Below are positions 31,601 through 42,473 of a stretch of DNA of 64,000 nucleotides, piece after piece. The stretch is from Macrostomum hystrix (Eukaryota > Platyhelminthes > Macrostomidae). Made by a program: the position numbers and the translations under genes. The stretch spans positions 24,667,001 through 24,731,000 of the forward strand of contig CATNEN010000001.1 of the NCBI GenBank assembly GCA_950097015.1. The letters are read 5' to 3'. The notes beneath the pieces are model-generated. The model was not told the DNA's origin. It saw only the letters and a program-made list of their open reading frames with translations, and did no database searches. How positions within the stretch are numbered: the stretch's first letter is position 1; each line of letters starts with the position of its first letter.

Positions 31601-32305
31601 CATCGACTGGTTGGGGTAGAGCAGCACCGGCTCGCTTCCTAAGTTGCACACGCGCACCGGCAGCTCGCCTGCATCCGTCGACACCGCAAAAACACGGCAT
31701 GGCAGGAGGCCGGATCGGTCAATGAAATCTTGGGTCGGCTCAAAGACGCCTTTAGCGCCAACAGTGTCCACCTTGACGGTGACGACCTTCACAGAGCGGG
31801 CAGGAAGCAGCACCTGGTTGGTTACTCGCGCTATTAGCGTCGTTGGCACCAGGCGGCAGGCGGAGATAGAGCCGGGATCCATCGTGCTGTAGGGCATGCT
31901 AATGTTGTCGAAGGCCACCATCTGGTTGCGTTGGTCGATGCGGAACTCGTTGGCTGCGGCGGTGCCGATGAAATCCATGCCGATGATGTATTCCGGCCGG
32001 ATGCCTTTTACTACCAGAGCCGTGATGTCGCGGGCAAGGCAGTCTCCTAGCGTGACTTTCAGCTGCGTGCTTCCGACCAGGTCGAGTGGTGAGCCGTCAA
32101 CGGCAACGGGCCTGACATCGGGCGCTTTGAGCTCGCCACGCAGCCTTCTGAATGCCGCTTCGCTGATGAGGGAGCTCTGCGCACCTGTGTCGAGGAGCCA
32201 GTGGCACGGTATAGTGTTCGCACGGCCGGGGATAAAAACAGACAACTTGCTTACAGAGGAGGCTGGTGGGACCTGAGAGGTGCCACCAGCCCTTAGCAGT
32301 TTCCC
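28625..32305 (-). CDS. pol: gypsy-2 Pol: protease, RT, RNase H, integrase
   Basis: An uninterrupted polyprotein, entered by -1 frameshift from gag. The open frame itself extends to 32398 but is used from the slippery site. In order: aspartic protease (LLDTGAQSSLIS), RT with YIDDIIIF (about 30910), RNase H (CDSSATAIGAV; ATDRELLALVWALKQFR), integrase HHCC (HDSPCSGH...CIVCQRRK), the catalytic core with DIKGPLP, HSDQGRQFES and a downstream Glu in NVERFNRTL, and a C-terminal GPY/F module (WSGPYKIVKKIGPVNF). It copies element RNA and inserts the cDNA. No stop or frameshift is seen in 1.2 kilocodons, in contrast to gypsy-1. Confidence 0.95.
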   Translation of the reverse strand, partial: GKLLRAGGTSQVPPASSVSKLSVFIPGRANTIPCHWLLDTGAQSSLISEAAFRRLRGELKAPDVRPVAVDGSPLDLVGSTQLKVTLGDCLARDITALVVKGIRPEYIIGMDFIGTAAANEFRIDQRNQMVAFDNISMPYSTMDPGSISACRLVPTTLIARVTNQVLLPARSVKVVTVKVDTVGAKGVFEPTQDFIDRSGLLPCRVFAVSTDAGELPVRVCNLGSEPVLLYPNQSMGTFEGAEAVEENGELHSWEPGDQVFNINPSLACSEKVQLTDLLKDYMDTVSQHEFDLGSAVGMQHQIQLNESARPVRQRPRRLALQLRKPVEEKLRLMQQNGVIEPSTSPWASNLIVAKKKNNDIRICVDWRALNDLTVKDAHPLPHLHQALDALAGCSWFSTIDLRQGFLQVELKEEDRPKTAFYTPSGLMQFRKMGFGMCNAPATYQRMMELIMSGLTWEEVIAYIDDIIIFNKSFSEHLASLRKVLNRLRSANLKLNPGKSFFAFRRVTYLGHEVSASGVSPALEKVKAILDMPEPQSADDVRRIIGMLGFYRRFVPNFAAIAHPLHQLTQKASSFRWTADHTIALQQLKAALSSPPVLQLPDFEREMLVSCDSSATAIGAVISQVKDGVELPIAYASRTLNKAERNYSATDRELLALVWALKQFRMYLYNTASFKAFTDHQPILGLLNTTEPTGRLARWLQLLQEFSFQLFYRPGKLNIVPDALSRAAVAVSADDATPTTAAEQELDPLLLATRQAIRNPEFSVPTDIRQQVQRLLSCKPTLDRRGILKVNNVPVVPQHRREELMRQAHDSPCSGHLGVKKVLHKLRCRVWWPELRADVRDWVSSCIVCQRRKQPRQLAKAPLVKTDMPSRPWQIMQLDIKGPLPPTDSGCKYILCFVDTFSKWVEAVALRQIDARTVSEALVTNVVLRHGVPEVIHSDQGRQFESETFQHTCQLLGSEKTRTSPFHPSGNANVERFNRTLGDMLAAFCADNQNSWDTMLPFVVWAYNSSVHSSTGQSPFKTLRGVEPRLPIDLILGHADGDGGGTIGTPVDGTELGRRIRRGFSSIKANLQEAQRAQHRQYNRKARMHGFQVGDTVMLTHHVLKKGQCRSLSNRWSGPYKIVKKIGPVNFRVQAIQPGRRKNRRLVVHHDRLKRFIERRSDLGNDVEAASDNRPIGQLAPAPPDAQPKTTDARDVWDDLLGCADDAAVPLRRSGRERRRPDFFRSC

Positions 32306-33099
32306 TGGTTCGGCTTGGACGGACAGACAGCGGCGATGTGGCCCCTTCCGGAGCACTTGCGACAGATCACGTTCGAGGTGCTGCCCGCTGAACGGCACTG
32401 GGCAGCCAGATGTCCGGGCTTGCCGCAGTTGTAACAGCGGCCTGCTGGTCGACCTGAACGCCCGCCCCGCCCGGGCTGCAGCTGCACGCGGCCGATGAGC
32501 TCATCCAGGCGCTGCTCCAGCCGTTCCAGACGGTCGTTCTGGGCCACCGCGACAGTCGCCTGCTGCACCCTTGGTAGTGGTGTAGACAGTTGCTCCAGCC
32601 GAGTCGCTCTGGACAGAAACACATCCAGGCTACATGTTTCGCAGTCCTCACTCTTCAGCAGTGTGTTGCGGATGTCCTCAGGCAGTAGCCGTAGCAGCCG
32701 GAAACGAACGTCGCGATCGCGCTGGTCTGCAGTGTCCTTGGGTCGCGCTCGTTGATGTAGGAGCCGCAGTGCGTAGCAAAGCTCTCTCAGTGTCTCCGTG
32801 GCGCCTCGCTGACGGCTCTCGAACGAATACATGGCTTCGAAAGAGTCTGATTCTCCCCCGTACTGTGTTGTCAGGGCTGTTTTGAGCGTCTGGTAACTCT
32901 TTGATTTGGCTTCTGGCAAATCCCAGACGTACATCTGAGCTTCTCCAGTCAGTAGCAACTTCAGTTTCCGAGCAGACTTGGCGTCGTCCCATTCAGCATC
33001 TTCGGCGAATTCTTCGAAGAGTCGCAGCCAAGTCCTTATGTCGGCCTTGTCAGTGCCAGAGAATTTTGGCGGTAAAAGTGCACTGTTTGCCGTGGCCAT
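32293..33099 (-). CDS. gag: gypsy-2 Gag with two CCHC knuckles
   Basis: A 268-residue capsid/nucleocapsid protein. It has an N-terminal retrotransposon-gag region (RTWLRLFEEFAEDAEWDD, about residues 24-41; YVWDLPEAKS), and two zinc knuckles near the C-terminus: CYNCGKPGHLAAQC and CRKCSGRGHIAAVC. ATG at 33099 is the first after the primer-binding site. The gag stop TAA is at 32293-32295. Confidence 0.95.
   Translation of the reverse strand: MATANSALLPPKFSGTDKADIRTWLRLFEEFAEDAEWDDAKSARKLKLLLTGEAQMYVWDLPEAKSKSYQTLKTALTTQYGGESDSFEAMYSFESRQRGATETLRELCYALRLLHQRARPKDTADQRDRDVRFRLLRLLPEDIRNTLLKSEDCETCSLDVFLSRATRLEQLSTPLPRVQQATVAVAQNDRLERLEQRLDELIGRVQLQPGRGGRSGRPAGRCYNCGKPGHLAAQCRSAGSTSNVICRKCSGRGHIAAVCPSKPNQGNC
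32299..32305 (-). promoter_or_regulatory. -1 ribosomal frameshift heptamer GGGAAAC (gypsy-2)
   Basis: In the gag frame it reads G GGA AAC, one codon before the gag stop. Slipping back one base enters the pol frame exactly. The same heptamer lies at the gag end of gypsy-1. Confidence 0.85.
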
Positions 33100-33130
33100 G
33101 ACTGTGCAGATTTTAGAGTTCGCTTAGCAA

Positions 33131-33149
33131 GAGTCACCGCTGCCACCAG
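33131..33149 (-). promoter_or_regulatory. gypsy-2 primer-binding site
   Basis: CTGGTGGCAGCGGTGACTC on the minus strand directly follows the 5' LTR end. The cognate tRNA was not identified. Confidence 0.65.
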
Positions 33150-33298
33150 TGTAAGATTTGCGAAAACGGTTGATTAGTATATTTGCGTGCAAGCGATATT
33201 TATGACAAAGCGAATTACGTAACCGCTTGGGGTTGTCTGAACCGACCAACCCAAGCGGCAGGAATAAAAGTGTACAATGTACACCCACAACCTTCACA
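33150..33298 (-). repeat. gypsy-2 5' LTR (149 bp)
   Basis: Identical to 28410-28558. ATAAATATC within it could serve as a TATA element on the minus strand. Confidence 0.95.
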
Positions 33299-33302
33299 CA
33301 TG

Positions 33303-34540
33303 TAATTCGGGAGTGGGCTTGGGGTGGGCGTGTGCTTAAGATTCGTGCTAATTCTGTTATCTTGAGTATAGGAAGCGTAAAATGTGAGAATCATTTTAAA
33401 CGTATCGAGCACTTTAAGTGTTAAAACAATACTAAACGCAACAGTAAAAGCAGAAAACAGCAAAGCTTAACTAAAAATGTATGGGAGGCCTACCAGTGGT
33501 CGCATGAAGCAACAGTTCCCTTTGAACTCGAGTCTCGCACTAAATTGACCTTTTTTTACTATTCGACGTTATACCACGTCGTCCCTGTGATGTCCTGTCC
33601 AGTGAAAAGTGCAGTTTACAGGTTTAGTTGAAAGTATGAACCGGTGCTGCTCACTTAAAATGGCCTCATGACTTTACAGTGAGACTTCACAACTCATCGA
33701 AACAAGCTCCCACTTAAGACTCATGGTGATGCATCTCAAATGTTTGTTTGATCATCAACAAAGCTGCGTCTTCAGGGTCAGCCTGCATTAGTTAGAAATG
33801 GGTCGCAGACATCAAGGCTTAGACAAGAGGCGTGCAAGTGTACAATGGCTATAGTCAAGTCCATTTTCCATTTTTCATAGCTCGCTTATTGGCTATTGAA
33901 GTCGTATAGCAGATTACAGACTCAAGGCTGACACAGGATCAGGAAACAGGGATAGAGAGGAAGAGGCACTGATGTTGTCATGGAACGGATTAGTTAAAAA
34001 ATGAGACGTGTCACAGTTGTGCCTCGCATTCTTTGTGAGCACACACATTTGCGCTCGTACAGACTATGAGCTACGCGTGTAACTTGGCCTTGGGGGCTTT
34101 GGGAAAGATCAGTTAGATGGAAAGAGAGTTTTTGCGGCTTCCCTGAATACAGCGTGAATCGCATGAGGCTGACATGATAGATTGCTATTGCTGCTGCTGC
34201 TGCTGCTGTTGCTGAGTTGGGCGAAGCGTGATTATCGGGGATGGCCTGACAGGATCTGTTTCACGGGTAGGCAGGCAGGAGTGATAGCCTATCCGCGTGT
34301 GTTCTCATGCATGAGCAGAGAGTGTGCTCATGATCTGCGTTCAGCTTGCGCGCTACGGCGTTAGTTTTGACGCTTGAGGCGGTCTGATATCCATGGTCAT
34401 TTTGTTGTCCAAAGACTCGCGTGAGTAAAATTGTGTGTGTAGCATTGTGTTTGCTTGAACTGCCTTGATAGGAAGTCTTTACTTGGGTATAGTGACTGCG
34501 TAAAGTTCGTGCTGCTAGACAGCTCTAGGTTTATGGTAAA
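33303..34540. other. No supported gene; short CTG triplet run
   Basis: (CTG)n at about 34185-34213 gives a spurious poly-Leu frame. No other feature is seen. Confidence 0.5.
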
Positions 34541-34555
34541 GTGGGCTTTGTGGTA

Positions 34556-35030
34556 GAGTTCAGGGCTTGTGGTGGGAGTTCAGGGCTTGTGGTAGAGTTC
34601 AGGGCTTGTGGTGGGAGTTCAGGGCTTTGTGGTAGAGTTCAGGGCTTGTGGTAGAGTTCAGGGCATGTGGTAGAGTTCAGGGCTTGTGGTAGAGTTCAGG
34701 GCTTGTGGTAGAGTTCAGGGCTTGTGGTGGGAGTTCAGGGCTTGTGGTAGAGTTCAGGGTTTGTGGTTGGGAGTTCAGGGTTTGTGGTTGGGAGTTCAGG
34801 GTTTGTGGTTGGGAGTTCAGGGTTTGTGGTTGGGAGTTCAGGGTTTGTGGTTGGGAGTTCAGGGTTTGTGGTTGGGAGTTCAGGGTTTGTGGTTGGGAGT
34901 TCAGGGTTTGTGATTGGGAGTTCAGGGTTTGTGGTTGGGAGTTCAGGGTTTGTGGTTGGGAGTTCAGGGTTTGTGGTTGGGAGTTCAGGGTTTGTGATTG
35001 GGAGTTCAGGGCTTGTGGTTGTTGTTGTGG
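34556..35030. repeat. 21-bp minisatellite, about 22 copies
   Basis: The core is GGGAGTTCAGGGTTTGTGG, period mainly 21. Left units (GGGCTTGTGGTAGAG type) are more variable and right units are homogeneous. Frames on both strands stay open because 21 is a multiple of three. Confidence 0.95.
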
Positions 35031-35049
35031 TAGGAAGTTCTGTGTTTTG

Positions 35050-35620
35050 CGAGTGAATGCTTTGACCTTCAGAATAGCAGGGAGTTTTTCTGCACAGATA
35101 TGTAAATTAGCATAATGTGTTCCCCAATTTTTCGACTCGCTCATTGGCCATGCGATCTCGAGAATAAAACTTCGATTTGATTCACTCCTTGCACTTTTGC
35201 GAAGAAGGGAAAATAAACGAGAAGAAATCGCTTTCTTAGATTTCTGCACGCGCTTCCAGAACAGATCGAGGCGAAATGCAAATTTACTTGACACAACTGG
35301 ATTACTGCAAAACCCTTCCCTCACGGCAACTAAGCCGCTGGTTCCACTCCGGAACACTAAAATCCCATGGGCCAGGCAAGTGGGAGCAGAATTCTTTCCT
35401 ATGGAGGAAAATCCCTTCGGAGTCGTTTTCTGCAATGCCGAGCGAACAGCCGGATCAACTGGGCTCGCGAAGTGAATTTCTGAAATATAATTTCGCTCCG
35501 CCACAGTCTGCCGTTAATTGGGCTGCTTGACCTTCTGGCCATTGCCCAGTCCCGTTTTGATTAGAAATATCCCGGCCTAGTAATGGCTCTTTGTTGCTCT
35601 GTTCACTTTCAACAGTATAA
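35050..35620. other. No supported gene
   Basis: Open frames cross here on both strands but extend from the flanking repeats. No motif supports coding. Confidence 0.4.
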
Positions 35621-35627
35621 TAGTGCA

Positions 35628-36600
35628 ACTCTGTGTTTGTGGCACTGTTGTGCAACACTGTCTGATGTGTTTGTGGCTCAGTTGTGCAACTCTGTGTTTG
35701 TGGCTCAGTTGTGCAACTCTGTGTTTGTGGCTCAGTTGTGCAACTCTGTGTTTGTGGCTCAGTTGTGCAACTCTGTGTTTGTGGCTCAGTTGTGCAACTC
35801 AGTCTGATGTGTTTGTGGCACTGTTGTGCAACACAGTCTGATGTGTTTGTGGCTCAGTTGTGCAACACTGTCTGATGTGTTTGTGGCACTGTTGTGCAAC
35901 ACTGTCTGATGTGTTTGTGGCACTGTTGTGCAACACTGTCTGATGTGTTTGTGGCACTGTTGTGCAACACTGTCTGATGTGTTTGTGGCACTGTTGTGCA
36001 ACACTGTCTGATGTGTTTGTGGCACTGTTGTGCAACACAGTCTGATGTGTTTGTGGCACTGTTGTGCAACTCAGTCTGATGTGTTTGTGTCACTGTTGTG
36101 CAACACTGTCTGATGTGTTTGTGGCACTGTTGTGCAACACTGTCTGATGTGTTTGTGGCTCAGTTGTGCAACACTGTCTGATGTGTTTGTGGCACTGTTG
36201 TGCAACTCAGTCTGATGTGTTTGTGGCTCAGTTGTGCAACTCAGTCTGATGTGTTTGTGGCTCAGTTGTGCAACTCAGTTTGATGTGTTTGTGGCTCAGT
36301 TGTGCAACTCAGTTTGATGTGTTTGTGGCTCAGTTGTGCAACTCAGTTTGATGTGTTTGTGGCACTGTTGTGCAACTCAGTTTGATGTGTTTGTGGCTCA
36401 GTTGTGCAACTCAGTCTGATGTGTTTGTGGCACTGTTGTGCAACTCAGTTTGATGTGTTTGTGGCTCAGTTGTGCAACTCAGTTTGATGTGTTTGTGGCA
36501 CTGTTGTGCAACTCAGTTTGATGTGTTTGTGGCACTGTTGTGCAACTCAGTCTGATGTGTTTGTGGCACTGTTGTGGCAACTCAGTCTGATGTGTTTGTT
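35628..36600. repeat. 27/34-bp minisatellite, about 30 copies
   Basis: A block of 27-bp units (TGTTTGTGGCTCAGTTGTGC) gives way to 34-bp units that add CTGATG. GGCACTGTTG and GGCTCAGTTG variants alternate in patches. Confidence 0.95.
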
Positions 36601-36854
36601 TTGCAAGTTCATGCTATCTGTGAGTACATTGACACAAGTCGAATGTGTCTTCAACATTTCAGGTGTGAATGGGCTCGCTCTGATAGTTTAGCGCGCAACC
36701 TTGGGGACGTCCAGCCATCATGGTGAGTCTGTTATTATTGGAATTGATGATCACAATTGGAGTCGCTTTAACTGACTTAAATACAGGATTGACACACCGT
36801 TGTCGTGCCACCGTTTATGTGTACTATACCTGGGCTTAGCGCGCCGACACTCTC

Positions 36855-36962
36855 ACACTTGCAGGTGTGCACATCTGTCCCCCCTTTCTCAGGCTGTGTA
36901 CACTCACACAGCGCCTTGGAGGGGTTTGCCCTCAAGATCGTAAATTGCACGACAAGCCTTTT
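36855..36962 (-). repeat. SINE-like body, diverged copy
   Basis: It shares GTAAATTGCACGACAAGCC, GCCTTGGAGG and GTGTACACTC blocks, in the same order and spacing, with the tRNA-headed repeat at 53598-53815. A tRNA-like head is not clear here. Confidence 0.6.
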
Positions 36963-37235
36963 TAAAAAATTCTCGACTGTTAAAAAATAAGTCGGAACAA
37001 AACAAAGCATGGCATGCCGTGAGTGTGTTGACTATCTGAGCAAGTGGAACTGGCTGACTCACCCTTGATTGCACTCTACACTGAGGCGAGCTGTGACCCA
37101 GGCTGAATAGTAAGTGCAATCCGCTCTGGTGGGTTGAGTGAATTCACTTGAAAACTCCAGTTCCCCTACTCCAAGCCTGCCCCATCCTCAGGGTCGCGAC
37201 CTAGCTGCATTAGCCCTGGCTTCTCGGCCAAGAGA

Positions 37236-37268
<33 letters not shown>

Positions 37269-37725
37269 AAGAGCTATCAACTGGCTTGTAGCGCACACTA
37301 TTTGTCCCTGATCCCACTCACTCTGGTGTACAGTCTTGTAGACGCTCTCTGAGCCCTACTATGCCCGGGCACTTCTGGTCGCCACCAAAGTGCTCCAATT
37401 CTCTTTCTCCCCATTCTCTCTCACACTCTCTCTAGCGCTTAACAACTTTCCTTGGATCCATATTAATCGCTAGCAGTGGGGTGGTCGAGACAGATTAAGT
37501 GCTGGATTAGACTGTTTGTAGGCCGCTTCTGTATTTGGCAGATGCCACCGAAGACAGTCCTACGTTGGCCGCAGTTTAGCCATTTTCAGTTGAATACGGT
37601 TATTATTAAGACGCCGAAGAGTCAAAGACCCATAGCGCTCACATGCTCGCGAAAAAGCTCATAGGGGCAGGAAGTAGCCTCAAGCGGAGTGAGATGGATG
37701 GTCTGAAGGTCACTAGTGAAGGTCT
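36963..37725. other. No supported gene; (TG)n microsatellite
   Basis: (TG)n at about 37240-37266. No gene is supported. Confidence 0.5.
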
Positions 37726-38560
37726 TTAGCAGAGTTTCAGTGCGCGCATGTCCGCTTCACCGCTTCCGTAGCTGCGTAGAACGTGGCCGAGAAGCCGCTG
37801 GCTTCGCGCCCTGAGAACGGAGCTCACCGGCGGGACACAGGAGCGAGCAGCTAGCGCACGGTTTGACAGCCTATCGGGGTAGCGCACGTCAAGAGCGAAG
37901 CGCAGCAAAGCCCTGAAGGTGGCGTCGAGAGCCCGGTTGCGAGATTCCGTGACTGGTAGAGCTTCCAAGCCATAAAGGAATATCGGCTCTAAGGAAGATC
38001 TAAGGAATAAAGGAAGATGGGGCTCAGCTGTCGGGTAGCTCTCCAGGCTTGCGCACGACGATCAGCGACGATGTCCTCCGGAGAGACCATGTGCTGGTCG
38101 ATGTCTTCGGCAAAAGCGAGGGCAGCCAGCGTGGTCTCAGGGTGACGCGAGCTGCGGCGCCGGGCAACAACGTAGGCTTCGGCGCAGGACGCAATCGATA
38201 ATATTGTTGAAGATGAAAGGGGCCAGGGTGTCCCCTTGGAGAACGCCGGAGCTGGTAGTGAAGGTCTCGGTGACGTCCGAATTGAGCAGTTTTAGAAGGA
38301 TACACTCCAGAGCGATGCCCCTCTGGCTGTCCAAGCTGGTGGACAGGCCCTTCTTCTGAATTGAGACAATCTTGGAGGTGCGCCAGACGGAGGGAGCCTC
38401 GGCGCCGGCATCGCCTCCAAGAACGGAATATTTGTTGAGGAGTGTGGTGATGATCGAATTGAGCGCTGGGAGCCTGAGGCCCCCGGGAGGGACCCCATCG
38501 ACACCGGGCGCACATCAGGCTTCATGCTTTTGAGAGTGTTGCGCACCTCGTAGGGCGTGT
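37726..38560 (-). pseudogene. Non-LTR retrotransposon (LINE) reverse transcriptase remnant
   Basis: Minus-strand pieces in shifted frames carry LINE RT features: QRGIALECILLKLLN, then GVLQGDTLAPFIFNNIIDCVL (the Q-G-D-x-L-A-P block of RT), and further left RSQRLLGHVLRSYG, matching the R-x-L-GH-x-LR segment after RT in many LINEs. The catalytic YADD block is not seen, and frameshifts separate the pieces. It is a decayed, 5'-truncated copy. Confidence 0.75.
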
Positions 38561-39590
38561 TCTTATTAATATAAATAATTATAAGTTAAAAGCGGTGCAA
38601 ATTATTCTATAAGTACAGACGGGCAGACAGGTAAATCCTGATTCCAAGGTGCGGCGATATTCACACTCGAATGAAGCGTTGATTGGCAGTCAAAAAAAGC
38701 ATTAACTTTTCCGGGATTTCGATTCTCGATTTAAATAATAATTCTTACTTCTGTTTCGCCCCAGCTGCTGTCTGCACAGCCAGGACCAATCAATTTTGCT
38801 TGCGCCTGTTTCTTCTGTTTTACACGAAGCCCCGAGTGGACCGAGCCTTCAACCACAGTACGATTAGCAGCAGTTCGCCTGTACTATTGGGCCATTTTCG
38901 TCCTTCTTCAAGCTTAGCTAGCTGAAACCTAGGGTCCATTGGTTACAAGAATGACGTATAATTTTCTGGAAAATGTTACGCGCATAAAGCCACTATTTTT
39001 GTCGATAATTGACTTAGCAGAACAGATTGTTTACAGGGTTTGGGCTTAGGAAAAGTGATTTCCTAAGGATGCAGATTCGAACTTCGGACATCTTGGTCGG
39101 GTGCAGGGACAACACGGATGTTTAAAGCTCATTAGAAGCTAGGCTTTGTTCTTTGGCATTCATAATGCTGAAAGTATTCGCGTCGTTTATTCTATGGCCA
39201 AACCCAACTCACCTAGTGCTATCTTATGCAGTCCAGAAAACTGAGAAACCGAGAAACTCCGCTGCATTTAGTAAATAAAAATAAATAAAGTAGGATCGGG
39301 CCTGGTTGAATTCTTGCTCACATAGCGAGCTTTTGAAACTGTTCCGAGCTGCATCCGCTGCTGCTGGCCGCAATCAATCAAGCCGCTCTGTGTCCGCCTC
39401 CTCTGAGCACTCAGACTTTAACTTGTTCTCGATCTCGCGGCCAGTGCGGGGATAAACTGGACACCATGCCAGGGATCAGTTCCTCCCCTTCGCCTCGTCC
39501 GCTGCTCCGCCTAGCCTTCCCATCTCCACTTTGAAGGGGAGACGACTGTGGGACCACCACTTTACAATCCCCTTGCGCTTCACAACTAGA
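38561..39590. other. No supported gene
   Basis: Mixed AT-rich DNA without motifs. Confidence 0.45.
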
Positions 39591-39594
39591 TCTA

Positions 39595-39735
39595 AATATA
39601 TCGAAATTATCCCCTTCGCAATTCTCCCCTCTCGGAATTCTCCCCCCTCTCGGATTCTTTCCTCTCGGAATTCTTCCCTCTCGGAATTCTCCTCTCTCAG
39701 AATTCTCCCCTCGGAATTTTTTCCATTCTTTGATT
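39595..39735. repeat. Degenerate CTCGGAATTCTCCC repeats
   Basis: About eight imperfect units of 14-20 bp, pyrimidine-rich on the plus strand. Confidence 0.8.
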
Positions 39736-40379
39736 TCTCCCTTTTCATGAATTGTCCCCATTCAAAAGCTTATCCAGAGAAACTAGTTATCTGAATCCTC
39801 ACTCTAAAATTTCTCCCCATTCCACATTTTCTTCCCGTTCTACACGTTTCCCATATTCTGCAATTGATCCCTATTTTACATTTTCTCACTATTCTCTCCA
39901 TTATATCGTAGCTCTTTTTGTTAACCCCTTCTAAATTGTCTCCTAATTCTGTAAACTCTGCCGTGCCTTCCCTTCCGCACTCGCAAAGTGCGCAGACGAA
40001 AGGTTAAAAAAATAAGGCCAGGAAAATCGACCACCAGCGAGAAGGCGGGCGGCAACAAGGCGAACTCAGTGATTTGAGCTCATCATTAGTATGCAATCGA
40101 TAAGATCTGGGCCGTCTGCCAACCCGCTAAGCTAAATTTAGCCGAACCATCATAAATTTGTGGGATCCAAGCAGGAATGAGGCCTGCAAAATATGGGATT
40201 TTCTTTGCAAGTCTTTGATAATCTCTAGTATCCTCCAATCTATCCAATACCCATTGCTAATCTTCTAGATTTTGCAGCAATGAAATCTTTCTTCTGACTT
40301 GCTTTTGAATAAATCAGGCGAGATTGGAGAGTTGACTGTGTCAGAAACACACATCTGCAAATCAAATTTTATTATCTGG
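39736..40379. other. No supported gene
   Basis: Nothing recognised. Confidence 0.4.
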
Positions 40380-41110
40380 CTTCTTCCCTCCCACGCCTTC
40401 CTCTCTCCCTCGCCCTTCTCTCTACCTGGCCCTCCTCTCTCCCTCGCCCTCCTCTCTCCCTCGCCCTCCTCTCTCTCCCTCGCCCTCCTCTCTCCATCGC
40501 CTTCTTCTCTGCCTCCCTCTCTTCTCTCTCTCGCCCTCCTCTCTCTCCCTCGCCCTCCTCTCTCCCTCGCCCTCCTCTCTCTCCCTCGCCCTCCTCTCTC
40601 CATCGCCCTCCTCTCTCCCTCGCCCTCCTCTCTCTCCCTCGCCCTCCTCTCTCCATCGCCCTCCTCTCTCCATCGCCTTCTTCTCTCCCTCCAGTTCTCT
40701 CTCTCGCCCTCCTCTCTCTCCCTCGCCCTCCTCACTCCCTCGCCCTCCTCTCTCTCCCTCGCCCTCCTCTCTCCCTCGCCCTCCTCACTCCCTCGCCCTC
40801 CTCTCTCTCCCTCGCCCTCCTCTCTCCCTCGCCCTCCTCTCTCTCCTTCGCCCTTCTCTCTCCATCGCCCTCCTCTGTCCATCGCCTTCTTCTCTCCCTC
40901 CCTCTCTTCTCTCTCTCGCCCTCCTCTCTCTCCCTCGCCCTCCTCTCTCCCTCGCCCTCCTCTCTCTCCTTCGCCCTTCTCTCCCTCCCTCTCTTCTCTC
41001 TCTCGCCCTCCTCTCTCTCTCGCCCTCCTCTCTCCCTCGCCCTCCTCTCTCCATCGCCCTCCTCTCTCCATCGCCCTCCTATCTCCCTCCCCATTCTCTC
41101 TCCCTCGCCC
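40380..41110. repeat. Pyrimidine-rich 17/19-bp minisatellite
   Basis: CTCTCCCTCGCCCTCCT units, with CTCTC or CCATCG variants, form a strand-asymmetric polypyrimidine tract. Long open frames on both strands are repeat artefacts. Confidence 0.95.
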
Positions 41111-41645
41111 TATACCTCTATTCCTCCTTCGCCCCAACCTGTCATTCATTCTTTTTTCTCTACTTCTCGCTTTTCATTCACATCTAAAAGAATTTGAACG
41201 AGTTTCCAAAATGTCACCGGAACATTTGATCAGTTCACACTCGAACGGCCTCACGCAAGTTCCGTTAGAAATTTGTACTTTTGCGTTCAATTCAAGTGCC
41301 GCCCAATTGAGACGCGGCGTCGCTTAACTTTTTTGCCGCCGTCGGTCATCGGAGAATTTTCTATTTCTTGGAAAAGATGGCCGGAAGAAGATTATCGTTG
41401 GGAATGGCACGAGTTCGTTATTGGAAATTTAGATTAGGAAGCACTGATATCTGCTGGGTGGGTGTGACAGTAGCTGGCGACCCAAAAATGGATTATTATG
41501 CAGTAGTGACTGGTGCTTCGAGACAAGCTTAGACGATAGAGACTGTAAGAAGGGTAGAAATTGCTAGATACCTTACGAACTCTAATACATTTCTTAGGCA
41601 TAATTAAATACTAAAACTTCATTGCAATGAGATTGGAAATGAGAT
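41111..41645. other. No supported gene
   Basis: Nothing recognised. Confidence 0.4.
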
Positions 41646-41980
41646 GAGATCAGCGGAATTTGATGTGAGATCAGTGGGATTTGATGTGAGATCAGTGGGA
41701 TTTAATGTGAGATCAGTGGGATTTTAGTGTGAGATCAGTAGGATTTGATGTGAGATCAGTGGGATTTTAGTGTGAGATCAGTGGGATTTAATGTGAGATC
41801 AGTGGGATTTGATGTCAGATCAGTGGGATTTGATGTCAGATCAGTGGGATTTGATGTCAGATCAGTGGGATTTGATGTCAGATCAGTGGGATTTGATGTC
41901 AGATCAGTGGGATTTGATGTCAGATCAGTGGGATTTAATGTGAGATCAGTGGGATTTAATGTGAGATTTGATATAATATC
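41646..41980. repeat. 21-bp minisatellite, about 15 copies
   Basis: Core GATCAGTGGGATTTGATGT, period 21; the central units (TGTCA type) are identical. Confidence 0.95.
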
Positions 41981-42471
41981 GGTGGGATTTGATGTGAGGT
42001 CGATGCGAAATGGAGACATAAGCGAGATTAGATTTAGCGTGAGACAGTTGAGATTTAATGTAAGATCGAAGATATTTTTTCATTATTCTGAAATGTGTTC
42101 CATTTTCTGATAACCGCTTTGAGATATGTTACACCAATTGCCACCTATTTTGACAGCTAACGTGACAGTAGCTGCAGTGCTGTCTAGCAGTCTCCGGGTC
42201 AGTCCTGTGAGCCCAGCAACCATTCATTGCCAGCTTTCAGTCGCTAGTGAAATCAATGAATTTTCCCTTGCGCGAGAAACGCGAGCTTGCCATTTAGGTG
42301 GCCGGGCCTGTTTGCGTAGGGATGGGCTCCCGGGACAGCTGGGATCTGTTCCCCATAGACTGGGATGAGGCCGCTTCGTTGCCATCCTGCCCGCGGAGAG
42401 AGCACACTTACTGGCATGTGTGAGCACAGCCCGAACTAATATTTACTCAGTCTTCGATTTGGCGATTTAGC
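41981..42471. other. No supported gene
   Basis: Nothing recognised. Confidence 0.4.
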
Positions 42472-42473
42472 CA

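Larger units (their letters stand above)
28410..33298 (-). mobile_element. Full-length Ty3/gypsy retrotransposon gypsy-2 (4.9 kb)
   Basis: Two identical 149-bp LTRs, a 4-bp target duplication CATG (28406-28409 and 33299-33302), a primer-binding site, a polypurine tract, and open gag and pol joined by a -1 frameshift site. All parts needed for mobility by known Ty3/gypsy biology appear present. Identical LTRs imply recent insertion or gene conversion. Confidence 0.95.

Noticed and set aside
40265-41327. Arg/Glu-rich minus frame and Ser/Leu/Pro-rich plus frame
   Set aside because: Both come from the CTC-rich repeat; composition is set by the unit.
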